DNA of 64,000 nt, from NCBI GenBank assembly GCA_963740765.1, contig CAVUFN010000010.1, positions 488,608-552,607 on the forward strand. Direction: 5' to 3'. Below, piece by piece: positions 40,211 through 50,282 of the stretch. Source of the DNA: DATLGB01 sp963740765. GTDB taxonomy: Bacteria; Actinomycetota; Thermoleophilia; Solirubrobacterales; Solirubrobacteraceae. Below the pieces are notes generated by a model, which did no database searches, was not told the DNA's origin, and saw nothing but the letters and a program-made list of their open reading frames with translations. A program made the translations under genes and the position numbers. Position 1 is the stretch's first letter, and the number at the start of each line of letters is the position of its first letter.

Positions 40211-41251
40211 TGGCGTGCATCGGACCGCTGCTGCCCGACCCGGGGCCGCTCGGTCCGCGCCTGGCCCGCCGCGCTGCGCGGCATCGCGCATCGAGGCCGG
40301 CGGCCTTCGTCGCTCGTCACGCTGCTGCCGCCGCTGCTGCTCGCCGCCGCCGTGCTGGTCGACCTGGCGCTGTGGCTCGTCCGCCGCAAGCCGTGGATGG
40401 CGGTGCGGCTCGTCGCGATGGCCTGGTGGTTCCTGTTCGGCGAGCTGCGCGGCGTCGTCGCGCTGGCCTGCATCTGGCTGGGCTCGCGGGCCGCGACACG
40501 CGCACGCGGCGCTCCGCGTCTACCGGCTGCGCCAGCGCTGGGCGGCCGGCCACCTCGGCGCGCGTGCAGCGCGCTGTTCGGGCTGAGCTTCGAGATCGAG
40601 GGCCTCGAGGACGCCGCGCCCGGGCCCGGTGCTCGTCCTCATCCGCCACGCGAGCATCATCGACAACACGCTGCCCGACGCGGTGATCGGCCGCGCGCAC
40701 GGGATCGGGCTGCGCTTCGTGCTCAAGCGCGAGCTGCGAGATGCTGCCGACGATCGACATCGGCGGCGCGCTGGGTGCCGACGAACTTCGTCCGCCGCGG
40801 CGTCGGGCGACACGGCCGCGCGAGCTCGCGCGCTGCGCAAGCTCGCCGCAGGACCTCGAGCCCGAGCGAGGGCATCCTCATCTACCCCGAGGGCACGCGC
40901 TACACGGCCGAGAAGCTCGCCCGCGCGCAGGAGATCATCCGCGAGCGCCAGCCCGAGGTCGCGCCGCTCGCCGACCGGCTGCGCAACGTCCTGCCGCCGC
41001 GGCTCGGCGGGCCGCTCGCGCTGCTCGAGGCAGCCGCGGCGCCGACGTCGTCTTCTGCGGGCACGTCGGCCTCGACGGCTTCGAGTACATCTCGCGACAT
41101 CTGGGCGCGGCGGCCTCGTCGGCACGACGGTGCGCGTCAGCTTCTGGCGCCACCCCGCGGCCGAGGTGCCCGCCGGAGCGCGAGGCGCTGATCGCGCTGG
41201 CTCTACGAGCGCTGGCAGGTGCTCGACGACTGGGTCGGCGCGCCGGACTAG
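40210..41251 (+). CDS. 1-acyl-glycerol-3-phosphate acyltransferase-like (frameshifted)
   Basis: I place the start at TTG 40210 (ACIGPLLPDPGPLGPRLARR). Two N-terminal membrane helices follow (LVTLLPPLLLAAAVLVDLAL and WWFLFGELRGVVALACIWLG). The acyltransferase core has VLIRHASIIDNTLPDAV with the HX4D catalytic motif and the substrate-binding GILIYPEGTRYTAEKLARA. It ends VLDDWVGAPD before TAG. The family attaches acyl chains to lysophospholipids at the membrane; this member is longer than PlsC (about 340 residues) and its acceptor is unknown. Roughly nine CG/GC-type errors. Confidence 0.85.
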
Positions 41252-41301
41252 GGGGGCCACCTGAGGCGACGGGGGCGTGGCGCGGTCGCACGATCCCGGC
41301 C

Positions 41302-42393
41302 ATGGCTACCACCATCCCCACCCCACCCATCGACGAGGACAAGCTCGACGCGTTCGTCGGCAAGGCCGTCGGCGAGCTCGGCGCCACGCTGAACGCCGCG
41401 CTGGTCGTGATCGGCGACAAGCTCGGCCTGTACCGCGCGATGGCCGGCGCCGGCCCGCTCACGCCGGCCGAGCTCGCCGAGCGCACCGGCACCCGAGCGC
41501 TACGTCCGCGAGTGGCTGAGCGCCCAGGCCGCCGGCGGCTACGTCGAGTACGACGCCGAGCGGCGGCCGCTACTCGCTCCGCCCGAGCAGGCGCTCGCGC
41601 TCGCCGACGAGACAGCCCGGCCTTCCTGCCCGGCGCCTTCCAGCTCGCACTGCGGCCACGCGTGCGCGACGAGCCGCGCATCACCGAGGCGTTCCGCACC
41701 GGCGCGGGCATCGGCTGGCACGAGCACGACGACGACGTGTTCGAGGGCTGCGAGCGGTTCTTCCGGCCCGGCTACGACGCGCAACCTCGTCCCGGCCTGG
41801 CTGCCCGCGCTCGACGGCGTCGAGGAGAAGCTGCGAGGCGCGGCGCGCACGGTCGCCGACATCGGCTGCGGCCACGGCGCCTCGACGATCCTGATGGCGC
41901 AGGCCTACCCGAACTCGACGTTCGTCGGCTCCGACTACCACGACGGGCTCGATCGAGACGCGCGCGCCAGCGGGCCGCGCGACGCCGGCGTCGCCGACCG
42001 CGTGCGCTTCGAGGTCGCGCCGCGCCGCCGAGCTTCCCGGGCACGGGCTACGACCTGGTGACGATGTTCGACTGCCTGCACGACATGGGCGACCCCGTCG
42101 GCGCGGCGCGCCACGTCCGCCAGGCGCTCGCGCCCGACGGCACCTGGATGATCGTCGAGCCGATCGCGGGCGACCGCGTCGAGGACAACCTCAACCCGGT
42201 CGGCCGCGTCTACTACGGCGTTCTCGACGCTGCTCTGCACGCCGGCGTCGCTGTCGCAGGAGGTCGGCCTCGCGCTCGGCGCCCAGGCCGGCGAGGCGCG
42301 CCTGCGCGAGGTCGTCACGACGCGCGGCTTCACGCCGCTTCCGGCGCGCCGCCGAGACCCCGTTCAACCTCGTCCTCGAGGCGCGAGCCGTGA
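41302..42393 (+). CDS. Class I SAM-dependent methyltransferase (frameshifted)
   Basis: ATG 41302 starts ATTIPTPPIDEDKLDAFVGK, followed by a winged-helix-like domain LGLYRAMAGAGPLTPAELAE and YVREWLSAQAAGGYVEYD. The SAM site is VADIGCGHGASTILMAQAYP with acidic YPNSTFVGSDYHD; later TGYDLVTMFDCLHDMGDPVG and DGTWMIVEPIAGDRVEDNLN. The arrangement resembles the mycobacterial Rv2258c-type methyltransferases, whose substrates are unknown. About 355 residues after correcting about ten errors. It ends 5 bases before the following hydrolase-glycosyltransferase gene. Confidence 0.85.
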   Translation: MATTIPTPPIDEDKLDAFVGKAVGELGATLNAALVVIGDKLGLYRAMAGAGPLTPAELAERTGTRALRPRVAERPGRRRLRRVRRRAAAATRSARAGARARRRDSPAFLPGAFQLALRPRVRDEPRITEAFRTGAGIGWHEHDDDVFEGCERFFRPGYDAQPRPGLAARARRRRGEAARRGAHGRRHRLRPRRLDDPDGAGLPELDVRRLRLPRRARSRRARQRAARRRRRRPRALRGRAAPPSFPGTGYDLVTMFDCLHDMGDPVGAARHVRQALAPDGTWMIVEPIAGDRVEDNLNPVGRVYYGVLDAALHAGVAVAGGRPRARRPGRRGAPARGRHDARLHAASGAPPRPRSTSSSRREP

Positions 42394-42397
42394 CACG

Positions 42398-44578
42398 ATG
42401 ACGTCCACTGCTGGCACGCCGGCCGCGCTCGCGAGCAGTCGCGCGCGCGCTACCCGGACGCGCAGGGCTCGTCGAGCGCGACGGCGTGCGGATCGTCTAC
42501 GAGGTCTACGGCGGACGGCGAGCCGACGCGTGCTGCTGCTGCCGACGTGGTCGATCGTCCACTCGCGCCACTGGAAGGCGCAGATCCCGTACCTCGCCCG
42601 CCACTTCCGCGTCGTCACCTTCGACGGCCGCGGCAACGGCCGCTCGGACCGGCCGCGCGGCGCGGCGGCCTACGCCGACGACGCGAGTTCGTCGCGGACG
42701 CGCTCGCCGTGCATGGACGCGACCGGCGACCGAGCAGCGCGGTGCTCGTGGCGGCTCTCGCTGCGGCGCGCCGTGGGCGATGCTGCTCGCCGCCGACCAC
42801 CCCGAGCGCGTCGCCGGCGCGTCGCCTGCATCGGCCCGGCCGTGCCGCTCGCGCCCGGCCACCCCGAGCGCGACGTCAGCGCCGCTTCGACGAGCGAGCT
42901 CGACACCGACGAGGGCTGGGCGAAGTACAACCGCCACTACTGGCGCGCGCGACTACGCGGGCTTCCTCGAGTTCTTCTTCGCGCAGATGTTCCCGAGCCG
43001 CACTCGACCAAGCAGATCGAGGACTGCGTCGGCTGGGGGCTCGAGACCGACCCCGGACGATGCTGGCCGACACGATGCCGGCGCTCGCGCTCTGCGGAGC
43101 CGGAGCGTCGCGGCGTGTGCCGCGCGCGTGCGCTGCCCGGTGCTGGTCATCCACGGCGACCGCGACGCTGATCCGCCCGCACGCGCAGGGCGCGGCGCTG
43201 GCCGAGCGCGACCGGCGGGCGAGCTCGTCACGCTCGAGGGCGCGGGCCACGTCCCGCAGGCCCGCGACCCGGTGCGGTCAACCTCCTGCTGCGCGACTTC
43301 GTCGACCGCGTCGCGCCGGCCGCGCGCCGGCGCGCTGGCGCCGCGGCGCCGCGCGCGGCCGCAGCGCGCGCTGTACGTCTCCTCGCCGATCGGGCTCGGC
43401 CACGCCCGGCGCGACGTCGCGATCGCCGCGCGAGCTGCGCGCGCTCGCATCCCGGACCTCGAGATCGACTGGCTCGCGCAGGACCCGGTCACCGCGCGTG
43501 CTCGAGGCGCAGGGCGAGCGCGTCCACCCGGCCAGCGCCACCTGGCCAGCGAGTCCGGCGCACATCGAGTCCGAGTGCGCGCGAGCACGACCTGCACGCC
43601 TTCCAGGCGATCCGCCGGATGGACGAGATCCTGCTGCGCCAACTTCATGGTCTTCCACGACGTCGTCGCGCGACGAGCGCTACGACCTGTGGATCGGCGA
43701 CGAGGCGTGGGAGGTCGACTACTTCCTGCACGAGAACCCGGAGCTCAAGCGCGCCGCCGTACGCGTGGCTGACCGACTTCGTCGGCTGGCTGCCGATGCC
43801 CGACGGCGGCGAGCGCGAGGCGGTCGCTGACCGCCGACTACAACGCCGAGATGGTCGAGCACATCGCGCGCTACCCGCGCGTGCGCGACCGGGCGATCTT
43901 CGTCGGCAACCCCGACGACGTCGTCGCCGGACGCGTTCGGCCCGGAGCTGCCCGACGATCCGCGACTGGACCGAGCGAGCACTTCGACTTCGCCGGCTAC
44001 GTCACCGGCTTCGACGCCGCCGAGCTCGCCGACCGCGAGCGCGCTGCGGGCCGAGCTCGGCTACGGGCCCGGACGAGCGGGTCTGCATCGTCACGGTCGG
44101 CGGCTCCGGCGTCGGCGCGCGCCTGCTGCGCGCGGGTGATCGACGGCGTTCCCGGCGGCGCGCGCGCTGGTGCCGGAGCTGCGCATGATCGTCGTCGCCG
44201 GCCCGCGGATCGACCCGGCGGCGCTGCCCGGCGCCGACGGGCTCGAGGTGCGCGCCTACGTCCACGACCTCTACCGCCACCTGGCCGCCTGCGACCTCGC
44301 CGTCGTCCAGGGCGGGCTGACCACGGCGATGGAGCTGACCGCGGCCAGGCGGCCGTTCCTCTACTTCCCGCTGCGCCACCACTTCGAGCAGAACTTCCAC
44401 GTCCGCCACCGGCTCGAGCGCTACGGCGCGGGCCGGCGCGATGGACTTCGAGACCGACGGCCCGGAGGAGATCGCCGCCGCGATCGCCGAGGAGATCGGC
44501 CGCGAGGTCGACTACCCGCCGGTCGAGACCGACGGCGCCGCCCGGGCCGCGCGATCGCTGGCGGACCTGCTGCGCTGA
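42398..44578 (+). CDS. Alpha/beta hydrolase-glycosyltransferase fusion (frameshifted)
   Basis: ATG 42398 opens an alpha/beta-hydrolase domain: GVRIVYEVYGDG, TWSIVHSRHWKAQIPYLARH, VVTFDGRGNGRSDRPRG, a corrected nucleophile elbow ALSLGAPWAML, CPVLVIHGDRD with the acid residue and EGAGHVPQARDP with the catalytic His. With no stop codon that I can place, the sequence runs into RALYVSSPIGLGHARRDVAI, a GT-B-fold start, then IDWLAQDPVTA, ESAHIESECAEHDLHAF, DLWIGDEAWEVDYFLHENPE, TDFVGWLPMPDGGEREA, CIVTVGGSGVGARLL and VVQGGLTTAMELTAARRPFL, resembling MurG/UDP-glycosyltransferases. About 720 residues in all. Around twenty errors make the linker (43310-43380) uncertain, so two overlapping genes remain possible. 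Confidence 0.75.
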
Positions 44579-47317
44579 TGGACGCGCTGTTCGGGCGCGA
44601 GCGCGAGCAGGGCGCGCTCGACGGCGTGCTGGCGGCGGCGCGTCTCGGGACCAGCGCGACCGTCGTGGTGTGGGGCGAGCCCGGGATCGGCAAGACCGCC
44701 CTGCTCGAGTGGGCGGCCGAGTAGGCGCGCGCGGCGGGCATGGAGGTGCTGTCCGCGCGGGGGGTCGAGTCGGAGGCCGAGGTCCCGTTCGCCGGGTTGC
44801 TGGAGTTGCTGCGCGGGACGCTGGACGCCCTGGAGCGGATCCCGGAGCGGCAGGCCGACACCCTGCGCGGCGCCCTCGGGCTCGCCCTCGAGCCCGCGCC
44901 GGAGCGCGACCGGTTCCTGATCGGCGCGGCGTTGCTGAACCTGCTGTCGGCGCGCTCGGAGGGCGCGCCGCTGGCGGTGGTGATCGACGACGCGCAGTGG
45001 CTCGACGACCCGTCGCTGGCCGCGGTGCTGTTCGCCGCGCGGCGGCTGCTCGTCGACCCGGTGGCGGTGATCGTCGCTCGCGCGGGAGGATGCCGCGCCC
45101 CCGCTCGCCACGGCCGGGCTCCCCGCGCTGACGCTGGGCGAGCTCGACGCGCATGCCGCCGCCGCGCTGGTGGGCCGCCACGCGGTCGTGCCGGTCGGCG
45201 CCGACGTGCTGGAGCGCATCACCGGCGCCGCGGCGGGCAACCCGCTCGCGCTGGTCGAGCTGGCCGCGGGGCGGCGGCGCGGCGACCCGCTCGCGATCGG
45301 CACGACGACGGGCAGCGGGTACGCGCGGTGGCTCGAGGGGCTGGCGCCGGATGCGCGGCGGACGCTGGCACTCGCGGCCGCGGAGGACACGGGGCGGCTC
45401 GCCTGGATGGAGGCGGCGGCGAACGCGCTGGGCCTCGACCTCGCCGACCTCGAGGCGGGGGAGCGGGCCGGCCTGGTGCAGGTCGCCTACGGCGCGCTGA
45501 CCTGGCGGCATCCGCTCGCCCGCTCGGCCGCCTATCAGGCCGTCGACCCCGACGAGCGCCGCGCCGCGCACGCGGCCCTGGCCGCGGTCCTGCCCGATGC
45601 GGAGCCCGACCGCCGCGCCTGGCACCGGGCCGCGGCCGCGTTCGGTGCCGACGAGCCCGCGGCGGCGGCGCTGGACGGGGCCGCGGCCCGCGCCCGCGCC
45701 CGCTCGGCGTACGCGACGGCCGCGACCGCGTCCGAGCGCGCCGCGCGGCTGAGCCCTGACGACGCCGACCGCGCGCGTCGCCTGGTCGCCGCGGCGGAGG
45801 CGGCGTGGCTGGGCGGGCAGCCGGCGCGCGCCGAGCCGGCGCTGATCGAGGCGCGCGGGCTCGAACCCGGGCCGCGGCTGCGCGGCGAGATCGACCACCT
45901 GCTCGGGGAGATCGCGATCCGGACGGGTGCGGTGATGGACGGCCACGCGACGTTGGTCGCGGGCGCGGAGGCGATGGCCCGCACGATCCCGCCAAGGCGG
46001 TCGTGATGCTCGCGGAGGCGACCGACGCGTGCGTCTACGCGGGGCGCCCGGCGGCGATGCTGGCACCGGCGCGGCGGGCGGCCGAGCTGCTCCCCGCCGA
46101 TGCCGGCCCGCGCGAGGCCTTCTTCGCCGACCTCGCCCTCGGGACCGCGCTGATCTACGCGGGGGAGGGCCAGGAGGGCGCGCGGCTGCTCAAGGCGGCG
46201 GAAGCGCGGCTGGAGGGCTCGGACGTCCTGTCGGGCGACCCGCGGCTGCTGTCGGCGGCGGCGCTGGCGCCGCTGTGGCTGCGCGAGGGCGACCGCGGCC
46301 GGGTCCTCGTCGACCGGGCGATCGACCTCGCGCGTGCCGAGGGCGCGCTCGGCACCCTGCCGTTCGCGCTCGCCTGCGCCGGCCGCGACGCAGTGGCGCG
46401 GGGCCGGTGGCCGCTCGGCCGCGTCCTCTACGAGGAGGCGATCGCGCTCGCTCGCGAGACCGCGCAGGACATGCCGTTGACCGGCGCGCTGGCGGGCCTG
46501 GCCCTGCTGCACGCGCGCACGGGGCGCCGTGGCAGGTCCGGCCGGCGCGCAGGAGGCGCTGGAGCTGAGCGAGCGGCACGGGCTCGGCTTCTTCCGCGTG
46601 TGGGCGCTCGAGGCGCTCTGCGAGCTGGCTCTGGCCACGGGCGAGTGGGCCGAGGCGGGCGTGCAGCTGCGTGCCAAGCAGGCGGTGCTCGACGAGCTGG
46701 GCCTGTCCGATCCCGACCTCTCGCCGGTGCCCGACCTCGTCGAGGCGCACGTCCGCGCGCCAGATCCGAGGGACGATCCGGTCCCGCGGCTCGGCGCCTT
46801 CGGGGAGGCGGCAGAGCGCAAGGCGCAGCCGTGGGCGCTGGCCCGCCTGGCCCGCGCCCGCGGCCTGCTCGAGGGCACCGAGACCGGCTTCGACGCCGCC
46901 CTGCGCCACCATGCCGCGACCCCCGACGCCTTCGAGCAGGGCCGCACCCGGCTCTGCTTCGGCGAGTGGCTGCGGCGGGCCGGCCAGCGGGTGCGCGCCC
47001 GCGAGCAGCTGCGCGCCGCGCTGGCGGGGTTCGAGTCGCTGGGCGCCGGCCCGTGGGCCGACCGCGCCCGGTCCGAGCTGCTGGCCACGGGCGAGCGCGC
47101 TCGCCGGCGGGATCCGAGCACCCTCGATGACCTGACCCCGCAGGAGCTCCAGATCGCGCTCGTGCTCACGAGCGGGCACACGACCCGCGAGGCGGCGGCG
47201 AAGCTGTTCCTGAGCCCGAAGACGGTCGAGTACCACCTCCGCAACGCGTACCGCAAGCTCGGCATCCACTCGCGGGAGGAGCTCGCCCGAGCGCTGGCCG
47301 TAGGCGGGCCCCCATAG
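44578..47317 (+). CDS. Large ATP-binding LuxR-family regulator (LAL type, disrupted)
   Basis: ATG 44578 overlaps the upstream stop. The N-terminal ATPase reads LFGREREQGALDGVLAAAR and WGEPGIGKTALLEWAAE (Walker A), with Walker B LAVVIDDAQWLDD. A long helical TPR-like middle (45400-47000; PALIEARGLEPGPRLRGEID, EEAIALARETAQDMPLTGAL) is followed by a LuxR DNA-binding domain at the C-terminus: LTPQELQIALVLTSGHTTRE, AAAKLFLSPKTVEYHLRNAY, RKLGIHSREELARALAV. About 910 residues. A TAG at 44722-44724 interrupts it shortly after Walker A (probably CAG), and frame changes lie near 45090, 45990, 46530 and 46765. Such regulators respond to small ligands and ATP; the target is unknown, with trpF starting 11 bases downstream. 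Confidence 0.85.
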
Positions 47318-47327
47318 CCTTCCTCGC

Positions 47328-47957
47328 GTGACCCGGGTCAAGATCTGCGGCCTCACCCGCCCCGACGACGCCGAGCTGGCCGTCGGCCTCGGCGCGTGGG
47401 CGCTCGGCTTCATCCTGTGGCCGTCCTCGCCGCGGGCGGCCGACCCGGCGCTGGTCGCGGGCATGGCCGCCCGCCACCGGCGCTCGGCGCTGTGCGTCGG
47501 GGTCTTCGTCGATCCGACGCTGGACGAGGTCGCCCACGCCGTCGACGGCCTCGGCCTCGGCGCGGTGCAACTGCACGGGTCGGTCGGCGCGGCCTTCTGC
47601 GAGGCGGTCCACCACCGCACGACCGTCCCGGTCATCCGCGCCTTCGCGGTCACCTCCAACGCCGACGTCCAGCAGGCCGACGCGTTCCGCGAGGTCGCCT
47701 ACCACCTCTACGACACGCGCACGGTCGGGGGGACGGGGGAGACGTGGGACTGGTCGCTGGCCCGCGAGCGGCGCTCGCGCGTCCCGCTGATCCTGTCCGG
47801 CGGCCTGACCCCGGAGACGGTCGCAGACGGCATCGCCGCCACGAGCCCGTTCGCGGTCGATGTCGCATCGGGCACCGAGGCGTCCCCCGGCGTCAAGGAC
47901 CCGGCCAAGCTGGAGGCGTTCTTCGCCGCCGCGCAGCCCACCCCGGTGGTCTCGTGA
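47328..47957 (+). CDS. trpF: Phosphoribosylanthranilate isomerase
   Basis: TrpF isomerises phosphoribosylanthranilate, the step between TrpD and TrpC. GTG 47328 gives 209 residues: VKICGLTRPDDAELAV with the catalytic Cys, GFILWPSSPRAADPALVAG, CVGVFVDPTLDEVAHA, AVQLHGS, DTRTVGGTGETWDWSLAR with the catalytic Asp region, and PLILSGGLTPETVADGIA ending in the phosphate site DVASGTEASPGVKDPAKLEA. The frame is clean. Many Actinobacteria lack trpF and use PriA, so its presence is worth noting. It is coupled to trpB by a 4-base overlap. Confidence 0.97.
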   Translation: MTRVKICGLTRPDDAELAVGLGAWALGFILWPSSPRAADPALVAGMAARHRRSALCVGVFVDPTLDEVAHAVDGLGLGAVQLHGSVGAAFCEAVHHRTTVPVIRAFAVTSNADVQQADAFREVAYHLYDTRTVGGTGETWDWSLARERRSRVPLILSGGLTPETVADGIAATSPFAVDVASGTEASPGVKDPAKLEAFFAAAQPTPVVS

Positions 47958-49120
47958 CGGTCGTCGAGCACCGCTTCGGCCCGTACGGCGGCCAGTACGT
48001 CCCCGAGACGCTGATGCCCGCGCTGGCGGAGCTCGAGGCGGCGTGGATCGCGGCCCGGACCGACGCCGACTACATCGGCGAGCTCGCGAACCTGCTGCGC
48101 GACTACGTCGGCCGGCCCAGCCCGCTTTTCCTCGCCGAGCGGCTCAGCGAGGCGGCCGGCCATCCGATCTGGCTCAAGCGCGAGGACCTCAACCACACGG
48201 GCGCGCACAAGATCAACAACGCGCTCGGCCAGGCCCTGCTCGCCAAGCGCATGGGCAAGACGCGCATCATCGCGGAGACCGGGGCGGGCCAGCACGGCGT
48301 GGCCAGCGCCACCGCGTGCGCGCTGCTGGGCCTCGAGTGCGTCGTCTACATGGGCTCGGAGGACATCCGGCGCCAGCTGCCCAACGTCCAGCGCATGGGC
48401 CTGCTCGGCGCGACGCGTCGAGGCGGTCGAGTCCGGTGCCCGCACGCTCAAGGAGGCGGTCAGCGCCGCCATCCGCGACTGGGTCGCCAACGTCGACGAC
48501 ACGCACTACATCATCGGCTCGGCGGTCGGCCCCGCGCCGTTCCCGGCGATCGTGCGCGACCTCCAGCGCGTGATCGGCGAGGAGGCGCGGGCGCAGGTGC
48601 TCGAGCGCACCGGCCGGCTGCCGCAGCGCGTCGTCGCCTGCGTCGGCGGCGGCTCCAACGCGATCGGCATCTTCGCCCCGTTCTACGACGACCCCGACGT
48701 CGAGCTGATCGGCGTCGAGGCAGCGGGGGAGGGGGTCGAGACCCCGCGTCACGGCGCGCCGCTGACGGTCGGCGGCCGCGGCGGCGTCCTGCACGGCTCC
48801 TTCCGCGCGATCATGCAGGACGAGGACGGCCAGATCCTCGAGGCGCACTCGATCAGTGCCGGCCTCGACTACCCCGGCACCGGCCCCGAGCACGCGTGGC
48901 TGCGCGACTCCGGGCGGGCCCGCTACGTCGCCGTCACGGACGCCGAGGCACTGGTCGCCTTCCGGCGCACCGCCGCGCTCGAGGGGATCATCCCGGCGCT
49001 CGAGTCGTCGCACGCGCTCGCCTGGGTGCTGGCCAACGGGGGGCGGGGGCGAGTTCACTGGACCTGGTGTGCTTGAGCGGCCGCGGCGACAAGGACCTCG
49101 CCGAGGTGCTGGCGCAGTGA
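47954..49120 (+). CDS. trpB: Tryptophan synthase beta chain (two frameshifts)
   Basis: TrpB joins indole and serine. From GTG 47954: FGPYGGQYVPETLMPALAEL, GRPSPLFLAERLSEAAG, LKREDLNHTGAHKINNALGQ with the PLP Lys in HKINN, AETGAGQHGVASATACALLG, VYMGSEDIRRQLPNVQRMGL, CVGGGSNAIGIFAPFYDD (phosphate loop) and HSISAGLDYPGTGPEHAWLR. One GC-pair insertion at 48417 shifts the frame (ATVEAVESG once corrected), and a G-run error near 49045 shifts it back before SGRGDKDLAEVLAQ. All catalytic motifs are present. Its TGA overlaps the trpA GTG. Confidence 0.96.
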   Translation: MTVVEHRFGPYGGQYVPETLMPALAELEAAWIAARTDADYIGELANLLRDYVGRPSPLFLAERLSEAAGHPIWLKREDLNHTGAHKINNALGQALLAKRMGKTRIIAETGAGQHGVASATACALLGLECVVYMGSEDIRRQLPNVQRMGLLGATRRGGRVRCPHAQGGGQRRHPRLGRQRRRHALHHRLGGRPRAVPGDRARPPARDRRGGAGAGARAHRPAAAARRRLRRRRLQRDRHLRPVLRRPRRRADRRRGSGGGGRDPASRRAADGRRPRRRPARLLPRDHAGRGRPDPRGALDQCRPRLPRHRPRARVAARLRAGPLRRRHGRRGTGRLPAHRRARGDHPGARVVARARLGAGQRGAGASSLDLVCLSGRGDKDLAEVLAQ

Positions 49121-49944
49121 CCACGCCGTCGGTCACGGGCGCGGCGCGCGCCCCCGGCCACGACAGGATCGCCGCCGCCTTCGCCGGCCACGGCAAGCGC
49201 GCGGCGCTGATGCCGTACCTGATGGGCGGCTTCCCGGACGCCGCGACCTCGCTGGCGATCGGGACCGCCTGCGTGGAGAACGGGGCGGACCTGCTCGAGG
49301 TCGGCATCCCGTACTCGGACCCGCTCGCGGACGGCCCCGTCATCCACGACGCCGGCACGCAGGCCCTGCGCAACGGCGCCACCACGGCCGGCGTCCTCGA
49401 CGTGATGGCCGACCTCGCCGAGCTCTGCCCGGTGGTGTGCATGTGCTACGCCAACCTCGTCTACGCGCGGGGCGCCGAGCGCTTCGCCGCCGACCTCGCC
49501 GCGCGCGGTGTCGCCGGCCTGATCATCCCCGACCTCCCCCTGGAGGAGACGGACGAGGTCGCCGCCGCCGCCGACGCGCACGGGGTCGCGCTCGTCCCGC
49601 TGGTCGCCCCGACGACCCCGCCCGACCGGCTGGCCGCGATCGGCGCTCGCGCGCGCGGCTTCGTCTACACCGTCTCCGTCAGCGGGACCACCGGCGAACG
49701 CACCGGATATGTCTCACCCACCCCGCTGCCGGACCTCCTCGGCCGGGTCAAGGCGGCGACGGACGTCCCGGTCGCGCTCGGCTTCGGCATCGCCACGCCG
49801 GACGACGCCGCTGCGGCAGCGGACGCCGGTGCGGATGGCGTGATCGTCGGCTCCCGGCTGGTCCGGGCCGCCGCCGAGGCCGGGGACGGTGCGCCCGCCG
49901 CGGTTGGCGCGCTCGTTGCCGGTCTGGCCGCCGGGCTGCGATAA
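49117..49944 (+). CDS. trpA: Tryptophan synthase alpha chain
   Basis: TrpA splits indole-3-glycerol phosphate and passes indole through a tunnel to TrpB. GTG 49117 gives 275 residues in a clean frame: ALMPYLMGGFPDAATSLAIG, ADLLEVGIPYSDPLADGPVI with catalytic Glu and Asp, VVCMCYANLVYARGAERFAA, GVAGLIIPDLPLEETDEV, FVYTVSVSGTTGERTGY and DVPVALGFGIATPDDAAAAA with the phosphate-binding end GADGVIVGSRLV. Standard length. It closes the second trp cluster. Confidence 0.98.
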   Translation: MTTPSVTGAARAPGHDRIAAAFAGHGKRAALMPYLMGGFPDAATSLAIGTACVENGADLLEVGIPYSDPLADGPVIHDAGTQALRNGATTAGVLDVMADLAELCPVVCMCYANLVYARGAERFAADLAARGVAGLIIPDLPLEETDEVAAAADAHGVALVPLVAPTTPPDRLAAIGARARGFVYTVSVSGTTGERTGYVSPTPLPDLLGRVKAATDVPVALGFGIATPDDAAAAADAGADGVIVGSRLVRAAAEAGDGAPAAVGALVAGLAAGLR

Positions 49945-49954
49945 GGTCACCCGC

Positions 49955-50152
49955 GTGATCGTCGTCATCTCCACCGCCGTGGGCCTGATCCTCTGGGTCG
50001 TGCTCTGGAGCATCGGGGCCAAGGGCTTCGACGGCGGCATGCTCTTCCTGCTCGTGGTGCTCGCCGCGGCCACCATCAGAGGTGTGGCTGCACTGCTCCC
50101 CGGGAACCAGGAATCCGACGGGTCGCAGCCCGACGCTGCCCCGTTCAACTGA
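49955..50152 (+). CDS. Small two-helix membrane protein
   Basis: GTG 49955 encodes 65 residues 10 bases after trpA. Two hydrophobic helices are visible (VVISTAVGLILWVVLWSIGA and LFLLVVLAAATIRGVAALL) joined by KGFDGG, with a polar tail. Similar small membrane proteins are often found at the end of operons in Actinobacteria; no function is known to me. It may share the trp transcript. Confidence 0.6.
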   Translation: MIVVISTAVGLILWVVLWSIGAKGFDGGMLFLLVVLAAATIRGVAALLPGNQESDGSQPDAAPFN

Positions 50153-50192
50153 CGTTTCGTAAGCCTCGCTCACGCAGAGGTTCGGTCGCGTG

Positions 50193-50222
50193 TTGCCTTT
50201 CGGCCGCTCGCCTGTCTAGGAT
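50193..50222 (+). promoter_or_regulatory. Predicted sigma-70-type promoter of livJ
   Basis: TTGCCT (50193-50198) and TAGGAT (50217-50222) are separated by 18 bases and lie 60 bases before the livJ start, fitting a housekeeping promoter. This is pattern matching only; a Shine-Dalgarno GAGGAGG sits at about 50272-50278. Confidence 0.55.
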
Positions 50223-50282
50223 GCGCCCAGCGCGTGCCCCCGGTACGCGGAGAAATTGGCATCTGATCCCTGAGGAGGGACC

